Part shown: one piece after another, positions 1 to 10,334 of the stretch
Layout of the letters: each line of letters starts with the position of its first letter
How positions within the stretch are numbered: position 1 is the first letter of the stretch
Position numbers and translations under genes: made by a program
Notes under the pieces: model-generated
What the model was told of the DNA's origin: nothing
Database searches by the model: none
The model's input: the letters and a program-made list of their open reading frames with translations, nothing else
Origin: Caulobacter radicis
GTDB lineage: Bacteria > Pseudomonadota > Alphaproteobacteria > Caulobacterales > Caulobacteraceae
NCBI RefSeq assembly: GCF_003094615.1
Contig: NZ_QDKO01000004.1
Span: 1-64,000 of the forward strand
Reading direction: 5' to 3'
DNA: 64,000 nt

Positions 1-307
1 GAGCTCCAAGCACCTGCGCGGCGACTTCAACTACGCCTGGCCCACCGCCGAGATCGCGGTGATGGGGGCCAAGGGCGCGGTGGAGATCATCTTCCGCCAG
101 GAGGCCAAGGACCCGCAGGCGCTGGCCGCCCGCGAGGCCGAATACAAGGACCGCTTCGCCAACCCGTTCGTGGCCGCCTCGCGCGGCTATGTCGACGACG
201 TCATCATGCCCCACGGCACCCGCAAGCGCATCGTCCGGGCCCTGCATTCGCTGAAAGGCAAGGTCCTCACCAACCCCGCAAAGAAGCACGACAACATTCC
301 GCTTTAG
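1..307 (+). CDS. pccB: Propionyl-CoA carboxylase beta chain, C-terminal end (partial)
   Basis: About 100 residues remain, entering from the left edge in the frame that starts at base 2. The fragment has the usual carboxyltransferase C-terminus of acyl-CoA carboxylase beta chains: [19 protein letters not shown], then a [12 protein letters not shown] segment and the terminal KKHDNIPL. This subunit moves the carboxyl group from biotin to propionyl-CoA to give methylmalonyl-CoA. The alpha subunit follows at 454 on the same strand, with an inverted repeat between them, so the two subunits are probably co-expressed. The start and most of the protein lie outside the window. Confidence 0.93.
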   Translation, partial: SSKHLRGDFNYAWPTAEIAVMGAKGAVEIIFRQEAKDPQALAAREAEYKDRFANPFVAASRGYVDDVIMPHGTRKRIVRALHSLKGKVLTNPAKKHDNIPL

Positions 308-315
308 GCGCGAGA

Positions 316-429
316 TGCTCCCCCTGAAGGGGGAGCTGTCGCGGAGCGACTGAGGGGGAAGTGACTTCCCAACCTCAGCAGCAACTTCCCCCTCCGGCCC
401 TCCGGGCCACCTCCCCCTTCAGGGGGAGG
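316..429. repeat. Inverted intergenic repeat, family A, copy 1
   Basis: Two G/C-rich arms (about 316-360 and 383-429) form an imperfect inverted repeat. The outer ends read CTCCCCCTGAAGGGGGAG and its counterpart, and the inner parts carry small palindromes (GTCGCGGAGCGAC, GGCCCTCCGGGCC). It lies between pccB and pccA. Related copies are at 2890, 6144, 26584, 27246, 36173 and 51695. The layout resembles the long Caulobacter intergenic repeats (CIR) described in the literature, but I cannot align them here. Confidence 0.85.
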
Positions 430-453
430 ATTTCGATCCAAGGACCGCCGCCG

Positions 454-2427
<1,974 letters not shown>

Positions 2428-2528
2428 GTCTTCCCGACCTCGCCATCCCCGGTCCACGGACAAAGGCGGCGCTCGCGCTGGCGGAGCGCCGTCGTCGGGC
2501 CCAGACGACCATTCGCAAGGGAGTTCAG

Positions 2529-2939
2529 ATGCCTGCTATCCACACCGTCGCTGCCGCCCCTGCCCCGCGCTTCACGCTGCGGTCCTCCGAGCTGCCGATC
2601 GGCGAGGTCGCCGAACAGCTGGGCCTGACCCTGCGCGCCATTCGTCACTACGAGGAGATGGGCCTGATCGCCTGCGGACGCGGCCCCAAGAACGTCCGCA
2701 CCCTGGGCCAGTCGGCGCGGGCCCGGCTGGCGGCCATCGCCGACCTCAAGACGCTGGGCCTGCCGATCTCGGAGATCGTCGACCTGCTGGGACCGGACGG
2801 CGCCTGTCCCGATCGCCTGAAGACGCGGCTGCGGGCGCAACTGGAGGCGCTGGACGCGCGGCGGACGGCGATCGCGGGGTATCTTGTTTCCCTCTCCCAA
2901 AGGGAGAGGGAGGGGCCCGCGCAGCGCGCGGGAGGGTGA
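2529..2939 (+). CDS. MerR-family transcriptional regulator
   Basis: A 136-residue protein starting at ATG 2529, about nine bases after an AAGGGAG ribosome site. Residues about 20-60 form a MerR winged helix (PIGEVAEQLGLTLRAIRHYEEMGL), followed by a helical segment that probably dimerises. No effector-binding domain is visible, so the inducer is unknown. It follows pccA by about 100 bases and could regulate propionate metabolism, but that is inference. The last fifteen or so codons (LSQREREGPAQRAGG) are read from the left arm of an inverted repeat, so the C-terminus seems to have been supplied or extended by that element. Confidence 0.82.
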   Translation: MPAIHTVAAAPAPRFTLRSSELPIGEVAEQLGLTLRAIRHYEEMGLIACGRGPKNVRTLGQSARARLAAIADLKTLGLPISEIVDLLGPDGACPDRLKTRLRAQLEALDARRTAIAGYLVSLSQREREGPAQRAGG

Positions 2940-3063
2940 GGGGTTACACCGCTCACCGTTTATCTACGGCATTCACTCCGAGCGTGGTGATGGGACCGCC
3001 AACTTTGAAACCCCTCACCCTCCCATGCTTCGCATGGGCCCCTCCCTCTCCCTATGGGAGAGG
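2890..3063. repeat. Inverted intergenic repeat, family A, copy 2 (overlaps the merR end)
   Basis: Arm 1 (2890-2943) and arm 2 (3011-3063) are near-complementary. Each holds a CTCTCCC-GGGAGAGG hairpin, a central small palindrome (GCGCGCAGCGCGC in arm 1, CCATGCTTCGCATGG in arm 2) and a GAGGGTGAGGGG end. Arm 1 lies inside the merR reading frame. The unit separates convergent merR and the CoxE-like gene, so a folded transcript could act as a terminator in both directions. Confidence 0.85.
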
Positions 3064-3071
3064 TTCTTCTT

Positions 3072-4250
3072 CTACCCCCGCACCAGTTCCCGCATCGCCT
3101 TGTCCAGCCCGTCGATGGTCAGGGGGAACATGCGGTCGTTCATCAGCTGCTTCATGACGCCGATCGACTGGGTGTAGTCCCAGTGGCGCTCGGGCGTCGG
3201 GTTGAGCCAGACGCAGCTCTGGTAGATGTCGGTGACCCGGCTCATCCAGATCGCGCCGGGCTCCTCGTTCCAGTGCTCGACGCTGCCGCCCGGATAGGTG
3301 ATCTCGTAGGGGCTCATGGTGGCGTCGCCGACGAAGATCACCTTGTAGTCGGCCGGGAACTTGTGGAGCACCTCCCAGGTAGGGACCTTCTCGGTGTGCC
3401 GGCGCTTGTTGTCCTTCCACACGCCTTCGTAGAGGCAGTTGTGGAAGTAGTAGAACTCCAGGTTCTTGAACTCGGTCTTGGCCGCCGAGAACAGCTCCTC
3501 GCAGAGCTTGATGTGGCCGTCCATCGAGCCGCCGATGTCGAAGAAGATCAGCACCTTGATGGCGTTGCGGCGCTCGGGGCGCAGCTGGATGTCGAGATAG
3601 CCCTTTTCCGCCGTGCCGCGGATGGTGCCGTTCAGGTCCAGCTCCTCGGCCGCCCCGGTGCGGGCGAACTTGCGCAGGCGGCGCAGCGCGACCTTGATGT
3701 TGCGGGTGCCCAGTTCGACGCTGTCGTCGAGGTTCTTGTATTCGCGCTTGTCCCAGACCTTCACGGCCCGGCCGTGGCGGCCCTTGTCCTGGCCGATGCG
3801 CACGCCTTCGGGGTTGTAGCCGTTGTTGCCGAACGGCGAGGTCCCGCCCGAGCCGATCCACTTGTTGCCGCCCTGGTGGCGCTCCTTCTGCTCGGCCAGA
3901 CGCTCGCGCAGGGTCTCCATCAGCTTCTCGAAGCCGCCCAGGGCCTCGATCTGGGCCTTCTCCTCGTCGGTGAGGAACTTCTCGGTCAGGGCCTTGAGCC
4001 ATTCTTCGGGAATATCGGCCGTGATCCCCTCGCCCACCGTCTCCAGCCCCTTGAAGACGTGGCCGAACACGCGGTCGAACTTGTCGAGGTTCTTCTCGTC
4101 CTTCACCAGGCTGGCGCGCGACAGGAAGTAGAAGTCGTCGATCGAGCGGTCGATGACGCCCTTGTCCAGCGCCTCCATGAGCAGGAGGTATTCGCGCAGG
4201 GACACCGGCACCTTGGCCTGGCGCAGCTCGGAGAAGAAACGAAGGAACAT
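3072..4250 (-). CDS. VWA-domain protein of the CoxE type
   Basis: A 392-residue cytoplasmic protein. The N-terminal half is the helical CoxE-type region. The C-terminal half is a von Willebrand A domain with a MIDAS-like motif (D238-I-G240-G-S242) after the hydrophobic strand IKVLIFF, which should bind a divalent metal. CoxE-family proteins normally pair with a MoxR-type AAA+ ATPase and help mature or activate metalloenzymes. No such ATPase is next to this gene, so the partner must be encoded elsewhere. The nearest gene on the same strand is a UVR-motif protein about 60 bases upstream. The assignment to the family is firm; the client is unknown. Confidence 0.85.
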   Translation of the reverse strand: MFLRFFSELRQAKVPVSLREYLLLMEALDKGVIDRSIDDFYFLSRASLVKDEKNLDKFDRVFGHVFKGLETVGEGITADIPEEWLKALTEKFLTDEEKAQIEALGGFEKLMETLRERLAEQKERHQGGNKWIGSGGTSPFGNNGYNPEGVRIGQDKGRHGRAVKVWDKREYKNLDDSVELGTRNIKVALRRLRKFARTGAAEELDLNGTIRGTAEKGYLDIQLRPERRNAIKVLIFFDIGGSMDGHIKLCEELFSAAKTEFKNLEFYYFHNCLYEGVWKDNKRRHTEKVPTWEVLHKFPADYKVIFVGDATMSPYEITYPGGSVEHWNEEPGAIWMSRVTDIYQSCVWLNPTPERHWDYTQSIGVMKQLMNDRMFPLTIDGLDKAMRELVRG

Positions 4251-4313
4251 CGGCAGGGCCTCGAACGTCTGTTCGAAAGAATGAGGCCATCCGCCCTCCG
4301 GCGCAACGGCCCG

Positions 4314-4613
4314 CTACTTGCGACGGCGTCCTCCGCGCGAATGGCCGGCGGTCATCGGGTCGGGCTTCTGCGGCGGAACCCAGCCCGGCGGCCGGGCCGG
4401 GACCGGCTGGTCCGTCCCCAGCCCCATCTTTCCGGGAACCTGCCGCTGGAAGTACGACGCCTGGGGCTCGGGCGCGTTCGGCGGCTCGTGCAGACGCTCG
4501 GACCGGCGCAGGCCGGCGATCTCGTCGCGCAGACGGCCGGCGGCCTCGAAGTCCTCGGCGGCGACGGCCTGGGCCATCCGCTCCTCCAGCGTCTCGATGT
4601 GGGTCTCGCTCAT
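4314..4613 (-). CDS. Small UvrB/UvrC-motif (UVR) protein
   Basis: A 99-residue protein starting at the ATG at 4613, preceded by an AAGGGAG ribosome site. Residues about 7-38 match the UVR coiled-coil hairpin (LEERMAQAVAAEDFEAAGRL), which in UvrB and UvrC mediates their contact and in other small proteins mediates partner binding. The rest is proline-rich and ends in a basic RGGRRRK tail, possibly contacting nucleic acid. Longer in-frame starts upstream exist but lack a good ribosome site and run into the promoter of the divergent MFS gene. Function beyond protein-protein contact is not known. Confidence 0.8.
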   Translation of the reverse strand: MSETHIETLEERMAQAVAAEDFEAAGRLRDEIAGLRRSERLHEPPNAPEPQASYFQRQVPGKMGLGTDQPVPARPPGWVPPQKPDPMTAGHSRGGRRRK

Positions 4614-4707
4614 GGCCGCTCCCTTGCTGGCCTGACGACAACGCCTCAGGCCGGCGTTCGTCCACTCTTTGCTTGAGACGTCGCGCGTGCGGGCGTAGGC
4701 CGTCGGC

Positions 4708-6141
4708 GTGTCCGAACCCGTCTCCGTCAATCCGGCCGCCCCGCCCCTGCAAGAGCCCTCGCCATGGGCCACGCGGCTGGTGTCGCTGGCCGTGGCCAGC
4801 GCCCTTTTGATGGAGTTCATCGACTCCACGGCCCTGTCGACCGCCCTGCCGCGCCTGGCCCAGGCCTTCTCGGCCGATCCGATCCACCTGAAGCTGGCGC
4901 TCACCTCCTACATCCTGGCGCTGGCCGTCTTCACCCCGGCCAGCGGCTGGGCCGCCCAGCGCTACGGCGCGCGGCGGGTGTTCCTGATCGCCATGCTGGT
5001 GTTCCTGGTCGGCTCGGCGCTGTGCGGCCTGTCGCAGAACCTGGGTCAACTGGTCGCCGCCCGCATCGTCCAGGGCATAGGCGGGGCGATGATGACGCCG
5101 GTGGCGCGGCTGATCGTCGTGGGCTCGACACCCAAGGACAAGCTGATCAGCGCCATGGGCTGGTTCACCATGCCGGCCATGGTCGGACCGCTGATCGGAC
5201 CGCCGATCGCCGGCTTCGTGCTGTCGGTCGCCGACTGGCCATGGATCTTCTACCTGAACCTGCCGATCGGCATGGTCGGGGCGATCGCCGTGCGACGCTT
5301 CGTACCCAAGGGCGCGCCGGATCCGGAGGCCGGCCGCTTCGACACCCAGGGCTTCGTGATGAGCGCCATCGCCCTGTCGGGCCTGATCGGCCTGGCCGAG
5401 ACGGCCGGCCTTTCCCTGCTGCCGCCGCTGGTGCAGGCGCTGTTGCTGGCCGTGTCGCTGGGCGCGGGCTGGCTGTACCTCAAGCACTGCCGGGCCCAGG
5501 CCAGACCGATCCTCGACCTGACCCTGCTGCGCTATCCGACCTTTCGGGCAAGCCTGGTGGGCGGGACATTCGTGCGGCTGGGCATCGGGGCCAGCCCGTT
5601 CCTGATGCCGCTGCTGCTACAGGTGGCCCTGGGCTGGAGCCCGCTGAAGGCCAGCGGCGTGACCATCGCCACGGGCCTGGGCGTGCTGGTCGCGCGCCCC
5701 TTCGCGGCCGCGCTGCTCAAGCGCTACAGCTTCCGCACGGCGCTGGCGGTGTTCGTGGTCGCCACCGCCCTGATGACCGCCGTACCGGGCTTCTTCACGG
5801 CCTCGACCCCGATGTGGCTGATGATCGCGCTGCTGCTGGTCGGCGGCTTTGCACGGTCGAGCCAGTTCATCGCCGCCAACACCATCGCCTATGCCGACGT
5901 CCCCCAGCCGCGCGTGGCGGCCGCCTCGACCCTGGCGGCGGTCAGCCAGCAGGTGGGCCTGGCCCTGGGGGTGAGCTTCGGCGGCCTGATGCTGCACCTG
6001 ACGCGCGGCGCGGGCGACCACGCCCTGACGCCGGCGAGCTTCGTCTGGCCGTTCGTGGCCATCGGCGTGGTGACGCTGCTGGCGCTGCCGGTCTACCTGC
6101 GGCTCGACAAGGACGCCGGGGCGAGTTTGAGCGGAAGATAG
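4708..6141 (+). CDS. MFS drug-exporter-like transporter (DHA2/EmrB-QacA type)
   Basis: A 477-residue inner-membrane protein with about fourteen hydrophobic segments, the DHA2 pattern. After a short polar N-terminus, helix 1 carries LLMEFIDSTALSTALP, which matches the D-x-T-x-V-x-x-AL-P signature of drug:proton antiporters. Motif A-like RYGARR follows helix 2, and a GGAMMTPVARL segment resembles motif C surroundings. The substrate cannot be told from sequence. The GTG at 4708 is used as start because no better codon precedes helix 1, although its ribosome site is weak. It diverges from the UVR-protein gene and ends at repeat copy 3. Confidence 0.88.
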   Translation: MSEPVSVNPAAPPLQEPSPWATRLVSLAVASALLMEFIDSTALSTALPRLAQAFSADPIHLKLALTSYILALAVFTPASGWAAQRYGARRVFLIAMLVFLVGSALCGLSQNLGQLVAARIVQGIGGAMMTPVARLIVVGSTPKDKLISAMGWFTMPAMVGPLIGPPIAGFVLSVADWPWIFYLNLPIGMVGAIAVRRFVPKGAPDPEAGRFDTQGFVMSAIALSGLIGLAETAGLSLLPPLVQALLLAVSLGAGWLYLKHCRAQARPILDLTLLRYPTFRASLVGGTFVRLGIGASPFLMPLLLQVALGWSPLKASGVTIATGLGVLVARPFAAALLKRYSFRTALAVFVVATALMTAVPGFFTASTPMWLMIALLLVGGFARSSQFIAANTIAYADVPQPRVAAASTLAAVSQQVGLALGVSFGGLMLHLTRGAGDHALTPASFVWPFVAIGVVTLLALPVYLRLDKDAGASLSGR

Positions 6142-6143
6142 AG

Positions 6144-6273
6144 AACCTCCCCCTGTGGGGGAGGCGGCCGAAGGCCGGTGGGGGGCCGTTTTCAGCTGCT
6201 GCCGTGTTGGCCGACGCAGCAACAACTCCCCCCACCGATCGCTTCGCGATCACCTCCCCCACAGGGGGAGGTT
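6144..6273. repeat. Inverted intergenic repeat, family A, copy 3
   Basis: Outer ends AACCTCCCCCTGTGGGGGAGG (as two half-hairpins) and its inverse at 6253-6271, with inner palindromes CGGCCGAAGGCCGG and CGATCGCTTCGCGATC. It fills the gap between the convergent MFS and leucine dehydrogenase genes and is closest in sequence to the copy at 26584. Confidence 0.85.
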
Positions 6274-6282
6274 CCGTGACGA

Positions 6283-7344
6283 TCAGGAACGCGCCGCCGC
6301 GATCCGCGCGCGGGCGATCTCGTCGGCGACGAGGTTGGCCGGGCGCTTCTCGGCCAGCGACTGGTCGAGCACTTCGGCGAGGGTCAGGGCCAGGCGATCG
6401 AGCTTGGTCGCCACCCATTGCGGATCGAAGGCGCCGCCGGCTTCCAGGGCGCGGATCTCGGCGGCCACGTTGATGATGCCGCCGCCGTTGATGACGTAGT
6501 CCGGGGCGTAGAGGATGCCGCGGTCGAACACGGTCTGGCCGATCATGGCGTCGGCCAGCTGGTTGTTGGCGCCGCCGGCGATGACCTTGACCTTCAGGCG
6601 CGGCAGGGTCGCGGCCGAGATCACACCGCCCAGAGCACAAGGAGCGAAGACGTCGGCCTCGACGTCGAAGATGGCGTCGGTCGACACGATCTCAGCGCCG
6701 GTCCTGGCGGCGACTTCGTTCAGGGCCACCTGGTTGACGTCCGCGATGATCAGCTTGGCGCCGGCGGCGTGGAGCTTTTCGGCCAGGTAGGCGCCGACGT
6801 GGCCGACGCCCTGGATGGCGACCTTCACGCCGTTCAGGTCGCGGCCCAGGGCGCGCTCGACGCACAGGCGTACGCCGCGGAACACGCCCTCGGCGGTGAC
6901 CGGAGACGGGTCGCCCGAGGCGGCCGCGTGGCCTTCCAGGCCGGCGACGTAGCGGGTGGTCCTGCGGGTGCTCTCGAGGTCGGCCGGCGAGACGCCGACG
7001 TCCTCGGCCGTCCAGTACGAGCCGCCCAGGCTGTCGACGGCGCGGCCGAAGGCCTCGAACAGTTCCGGCGTCTTCTGGCTGCGGCTGTCGCCGATGATCA
7101 CGGCCTTGCCGCCGCCGAAGTCGAGGTCGGCCATGGCGTTCTTGTACGACATGCCGCGCGACAGGCGCAGGGCGTCGGTCAGGGCCGCCTCGCTGCTGGC
7201 GTAGTCCCACATCCGGCAGCCGCCGGCGGCCGGGCCGCGCGCGGTGGAGTGGATGGCGATGATCGACTTGAGGCCCGTCTTTTCGTCGTAGAACGAGTGG
7301 ACGCCTTCATGCCCTTCGAAATCGGGCAGATCGAACAAGGTCAT
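6283..7344 (-). CDS. ldh: Leucine dehydrogenase (Glu/Leu/Phe/Val dehydrogenase family)
   Basis: A 353-residue NAD-dependent enzyme, the usual size for leucine dehydrogenases, which deaminate branched-chain amino acids to 2-oxo acids and ammonia. The substrate region holds GPAAGGCRMW, a K68-containing MSYKNAMADLDFGGGKAVI segment with the catalytic lysine at K80, and a C-terminal Rossmann fold (VAIQGVGHVGAYLAEKLHAAGA). I chose the ATG at 7344 because the family begins shortly before this point and the upstream codons are arginine-rich and not family-like. The gene stands alone between a repeat and a lipoprotein hydrolase gene. Leucine versus valine or phenylalanine preference is not certain. 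Confidence 0.9.
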   Translation of the reverse strand: MTLFDLPDFEGHEGVHSFYDEKTGLKSIIAIHSTARGPAAGGCRMWDYASSEAALTDALRLSRGMSYKNAMADLDFGGGKAVIIGDSRSQKTPELFEAFGRAVDSLGGSYWTAEDVGVSPADLESTRRTTRYVAGLEGHAAASGDPSPVTAEGVFRGVRLCVERALGRDLNGVKVAIQGVGHVGAYLAEKLHAAGAKLIIADVNQVALNEVAARTGAEIVSTDAIFDVEADVFAPCALGGVISAATLPRLKVKVIAGGANNQLADAMIGQTVFDRGILYAPDYVINGGGIINVAAEIRALEAGGAFDPQWVATKLDRLALTLAEVLDQSLAEKRPANLVADEIARARIAAARS

Positions 7345-7487
7345 TGCCGTGGGCCTCGCCTCAGCCTGGAAAACAGTGCGCCGGGGTGTACGCCGCCCCG
7401 AGCGCCGCCGCAAGGATCACTTTATCGGCCTTTTGTCACATCGGCCGACGATCGTTCATATCGCACTGCAATATACCGGACGTTCGA

Positions 7488-8522
7488 CTAGCGCCCGGCC
7501 GGAACGCCCTGAACTTTTACGACATTCGGCGCGGTCGGCGCGCCCGGGATCGGCGGCGCGCCCGACGGCAGGTCGGCCTGCGGATCCTTCAGGAACGCGG
7601 CGGCGTCGCGCCAGACCACCTGCGCCTGCTTGTCGACCAGCAGCAGGTGGTAGCCGTCGGCGTAGAAGGCCGAACGATCGTCGGGCTTCAGGCGACGGGC
7701 GGCCTGTTTCGTCGGCTCCTCGGGGATGATCTCGTCGCGCTCGCCGTAGAAATAGGCGACCGGCGCCCGCACCTTGCCCAGCGACGCCCAGGCCCGCTCC
7801 ATCAGCCCGACCAGGCCGTAGAGAGTGTCGGACCGCGCGCCCCAGATCATCAGCGGATCGCGGCCCATGCGCCGCAGCTCTTCCATGTTGTCGGTCGGCA
7901 GCACCTTCTGCACCAGCCATTCGGGCGGCTTGACCACCCAGCTGCGCGCGGTGTGAGCGCTGATCCAGAGACTGGTCTTGTAGGGCAGAGGCTGGGCCGA
8001 CCAGCCCCAGACGGCCGGGGCGAACAGGAGGAGGGAGTCGGCGGCCGGCGGGTTGTCGGTGGCCATGGCGGCGATGGCCAGCGCCCCGCCCATGCTGACG
8101 CCCGCCAGCGAGACCTTGGCGTCGGGGTGGGCCTCGCGGGCCAGCGACACCAGGGTGCGGACATCCTCGATCATCAGGTCGGCCGAGGCCCAGACGCCCC
8201 GGCGTGGCGAGCGGCCAAAGCCGCGCAGGTCGAGCGCGTAGGTGGCGATCCCCTGCCCCGCCCACCAGTCGGCGGCTAGGTGATAGGCGTTGGAGTAGTC
8301 GTTCATGCCGTGCAGACCGACGACCACGTGGGTGACCTGTCCGTCCTGAGGCAGCCAGCGCTTGAGGCCCAGCTTGGCGCCGTCGAAGGCGATCATCCAG
8401 TCGTCCTGCAGCCGGGCGCCGCGCAGGCCGAGCGGCGCGAGGGCGGGGCGCTGGGTGATGGGGACGCAGGCGGCGGCGAGGCCGGCGGCCCCGACGGTCA
8501 GGAGAAGGCTCCGGCGGTTCAT
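7488..8522 (-). CDS. Alpha/beta hydrolase lipoprotein (monoacylglycerol-lipase-like)
   Basis: A 344-residue protein. The N-terminus (MNRRSLLLTVGAAGLAAAC) is a lipoprotein signal with a lipobox ending at a cysteine near residue 19, so it is probably anchored in the cell envelope. The fold is that of a serine alpha/beta hydrolase: VVGLHGMNDYSNAY (oxyanion region), nucleophile elbow GVSMGG, an acidic residue in YGERDEIIPEE and the C-terminal histidine in DGYHLLLVD. This resembles monoglyceride lipases and lysophospholipases. Its ATG overlaps the stop of the uracil-DNA-glycosylase-like gene (ATGA), so the two are translationally coupled. The last ~25 residues are proline-rich and probably disordered. 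Confidence 0.85.
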   Translation of the reverse strand: MNRRSLLLTVGAAGLAAACVPITQRPALAPLGLRGARLQDDWMIAFDGAKLGLKRWLPQDGQVTHVVVGLHGMNDYSNAYHLAADWWAGQGIATYALDLRGFGRSPRRGVWASADLMIEDVRTLVSLAREAHPDAKVSLAGVSMGGALAIAAMATDNPPAADSLLLFAPAVWGWSAQPLPYKTSLWISAHTARSWVVKPPEWLVQKVLPTDNMEELRRMGRDPLMIWGARSDTLYGLVGLMERAWASLGKVRAPVAYFYGERDEIIPEEPTKQAARRLKPDDRSAFYADGYHLLLVDKQAQVVWRDAAAFLKDPQADLPSGAPPIPGAPTAPNVVKVQGVPAGR

Positions 8523-9103
8523 CGCGTCAGAATGCCCGCGACACGGCGGCGAAGATAGGGCGTGACCTCTTCCTCGAACCATGGATTGCGCTTGAGCCAG
8601 GCGGTGTTGCGCCACGAGGGATGTGGCAGGGGCAGAACGCCGTAGGCGGCGTATTCGCTCCAGGCGGCCACGGTTTCGGTCATCGACGGCTTCATGGCCT
8701 CGCCCAGCGCCCAGGCCTGGGCGTAGCCGCCGACCAGCAGCGTCAGCTCGACATTGGGCAGAAGGTCCAGCAGGTCCTTGCGCCACAGGGCCGCGCAGCG
8801 GGGCGGCGGCGGAAAGTCGCCGCCCTTGGGATTGGTCCCCGGAAAACAGAAGGCCATGGCCGCAACGCCGATCTCGGGCCGATCGTAGAAGGTGTCGCGG
8901 TCGACGCCCATCCACTGGCGCAGGCGATTGCCCGAGGGATCGTTGAACGGCAGGCCGGTCTCGTGCACCAGCCGGCCCGGCGCCTGGCCGCAGATCAGCA
9001 GGCGCGTCTCCGCGCCCACCCGCACCACCGGACGCGGTTCGGGGATCTCGCCGACACAGGCCCGGCAGGCGCGGATCTCGGAAAGCAGGACGTCGAGCGA
9101 CAT
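8519..9103 (-). CDS. Uracil-DNA glycosylase family protein
   Basis: A 194-residue protein with the UDG superfamily fold. It starts with a cysteine pair (CRACV) like those in iron-sulfur UDGs, then GQAPGRLVHETGLPFNDPSG, which matches the catalytic GExPG region with glutamine in place of glutamate, and ends with PLPHPSWRN, the HPS-type DNA-contacting loop. Related proteins are annotated simply as the uracil-DNA glycosylase family and remove damaged bases, but the exact substrate is unclear and only one cysteine pair is obvious. It overlaps the downstream hydrolase gene by four bases. Confidence 0.85.
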   Translation of the reverse strand: MSLDVLLSEIRACRACVGEIPEPRPVVRVGAETRLLICGQAPGRLVHETGLPFNDPSGNRLRQWMGVDRDTFYDRPEIGVAAMAFCFPGTNPKGGDFPPPPRCAALWRKDLLDLLPNVELTLLVGGYAQAWALGEAMKPSMTETVAAWSEYAAYGVLPLPHPSWRNTAWLKRNPWFEEEVTPYLRRRVAGILTR

Positions 9104-9164
9104 GGCCGGCAGTTAGGACGCCGCCGGCCGCGCACCAAGAGGCGCCCTGCCCTTGGACTGCCCG

Positions 9165-10274
9165 TCAGGTCGCGGCGACCCCGACCACGACCGACACCGG
9201 AACGAACTCGGCCGTGTGCTGCACGGCCAGGCCCATGTCGACCCGCAGGACGCCCTGGCCGATATAGGGCCCGTTGTTGCTCATGTCGCAGACGACGTAG
9301 AACGACTCCGCGGCCTTGGCGCCCATCAGGCCGCCCGCCTTCCAGATCTCGGTCAGGAAAGCCGACACCTGCGCCTGCACCGTCACGAACAGCGCCGGCG
9401 ACGGCGCTTCGGTCGCCGTCCAGGCCAGGCCGCCCTCGACGCTGTCCTCGATGTGATCGACCAGCCGCCGCGCGGGCACGTAACGGAACGTGTCGCTGGC
9501 CCACGAGAGGGTCCGCACGCCCCAGATGACGGCGTCGTGGCCCGGGAAGCTTCTGAGCGCATTGAGTCCGCGCGCCGACAGCGCCGCGTTGTCGCCGTCG
9601 GTCAGGAAGCGCTGCGGAACGCCGCTGGCGAAGTCGGCGCGGATGCCCGCGGGCGCGGTCCAGACGCCGTCCTTGCGGTCGGTGCGGGCCCAGATGCCGG
9701 CGACCGCTCCGCCGGAGGGACGCGGGCCGCTCTCGTCGAGCAGGCGCGAGGCGTAGCAGGCCATGCGCGAAAGCTGCGGCTCGGAGAAGTAGCCGAGCGC
9801 GTCGACCGTCATCGCGTCGATCTTGGCGGTCGCCCAGGCGGCCGGGGCCTCAAGGATCATCATCGCCTCGTGCTCGACCACGAAGGCCGCGGCCGTCTCC
9901 CGGGCGAAGACCGGGACATCGCCCTCGATCTGGTCGGGCGACAGGTAGAGGATGTTGAACGGCGCCGCCTTCAGCGCGGCCAGGGCGCTGTCCAGGGCGG
10001 CCTGGGTGGTGGCGTCCCCAGGCAGGCGGACGATCACCGCGGCCTCGCCGCCGTTCGCGAAGAAGTCGGCCACGGCCAGGGTCAGGGGATAGGCCCGATC
10101 AGCCGGGCCGTAGGCGGCTTCGAAGGCCGCCTGGCCGTCGACCGGGACGGCGACGCCCGCCGGACCGTGGCCGATCCGGCCGACGAAGGCCGTCACCGCC
10201 GTGGGCAGGCCCACGATCGGCTGCACCGGCGCGATCTCCTGGACGTATACGCCCGGGGTCTTCAGTTGCGACAT
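9165..10274 (-). CDS. Phage tail sheath family protein (solitary)
   Basis: A 369-residue protein opening with TPGVYVQEIAPVQPIVGLPT, the N-terminal signature of contractile tail sheath proteins, followed by AVTAFVGRIGHGP. The C-terminal 110 residues (RTLSWASDTFRYVPARRLVDHIEDSVEGGL onward) match the conserved sheath C-terminal domain. Sheath proteins form the contracting outer tube of myophage tails, tailocins and related injection devices. None of the usual partners (tube, baseplate, spike, ATPase, tape measure) is within the window. A GGAG ribosome site precedes the ATG. Its length and both domains look intact, so it is not obviously a fragment. What it assembles with is unknown. Confidence 0.88.
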   Translation of the reverse strand: MSQLKTPGVYVQEIAPVQPIVGLPTAVTAFVGRIGHGPAGVAVPVDGQAAFEAAYGPADRAYPLTLAVADFFANGGEAAVIVRLPGDATTQAALDSALAALKAAPFNILYLSPDQIEGDVPVFARETAAAFVVEHEAMMILEAPAAWATAKIDAMTVDALGYFSEPQLSRMACYASRLLDESGPRPSGGAVAGIWARTDRKDGVWTAPAGIRADFASGVPQRFLTDGDNAALSARGLNALRSFPGHDAVIWGVRTLSWASDTFRYVPARRLVDHIEDSVEGGLAWTATEAPSPALFVTVQAQVSAFLTEIWKAGGLMGAKAAESFYVVCDMSNNGPYIGQGVLRVDMGLAVQHTAEFVPVSVVVGVAAT

Positions 10275-10334
10275 CGAAGCTACTCCATACTCGACGTCGC
10301 AACCTCCGATAGCCGCACCGGCCTTGGCAAGGCT

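Noticed and set aside
3052..5487. 811-residue minus-strand frame over the CoxE-like, UVR and MFS genes
   Set aside because: It crosses three real genes on both strands and has no family-like segments.
9165..10274. Prophage region around the tail sheath gene
   Set aside because: No integrase, capsid, terminase or other tail gene adjoins and the flanking genes are ordinary chromosomal ones.
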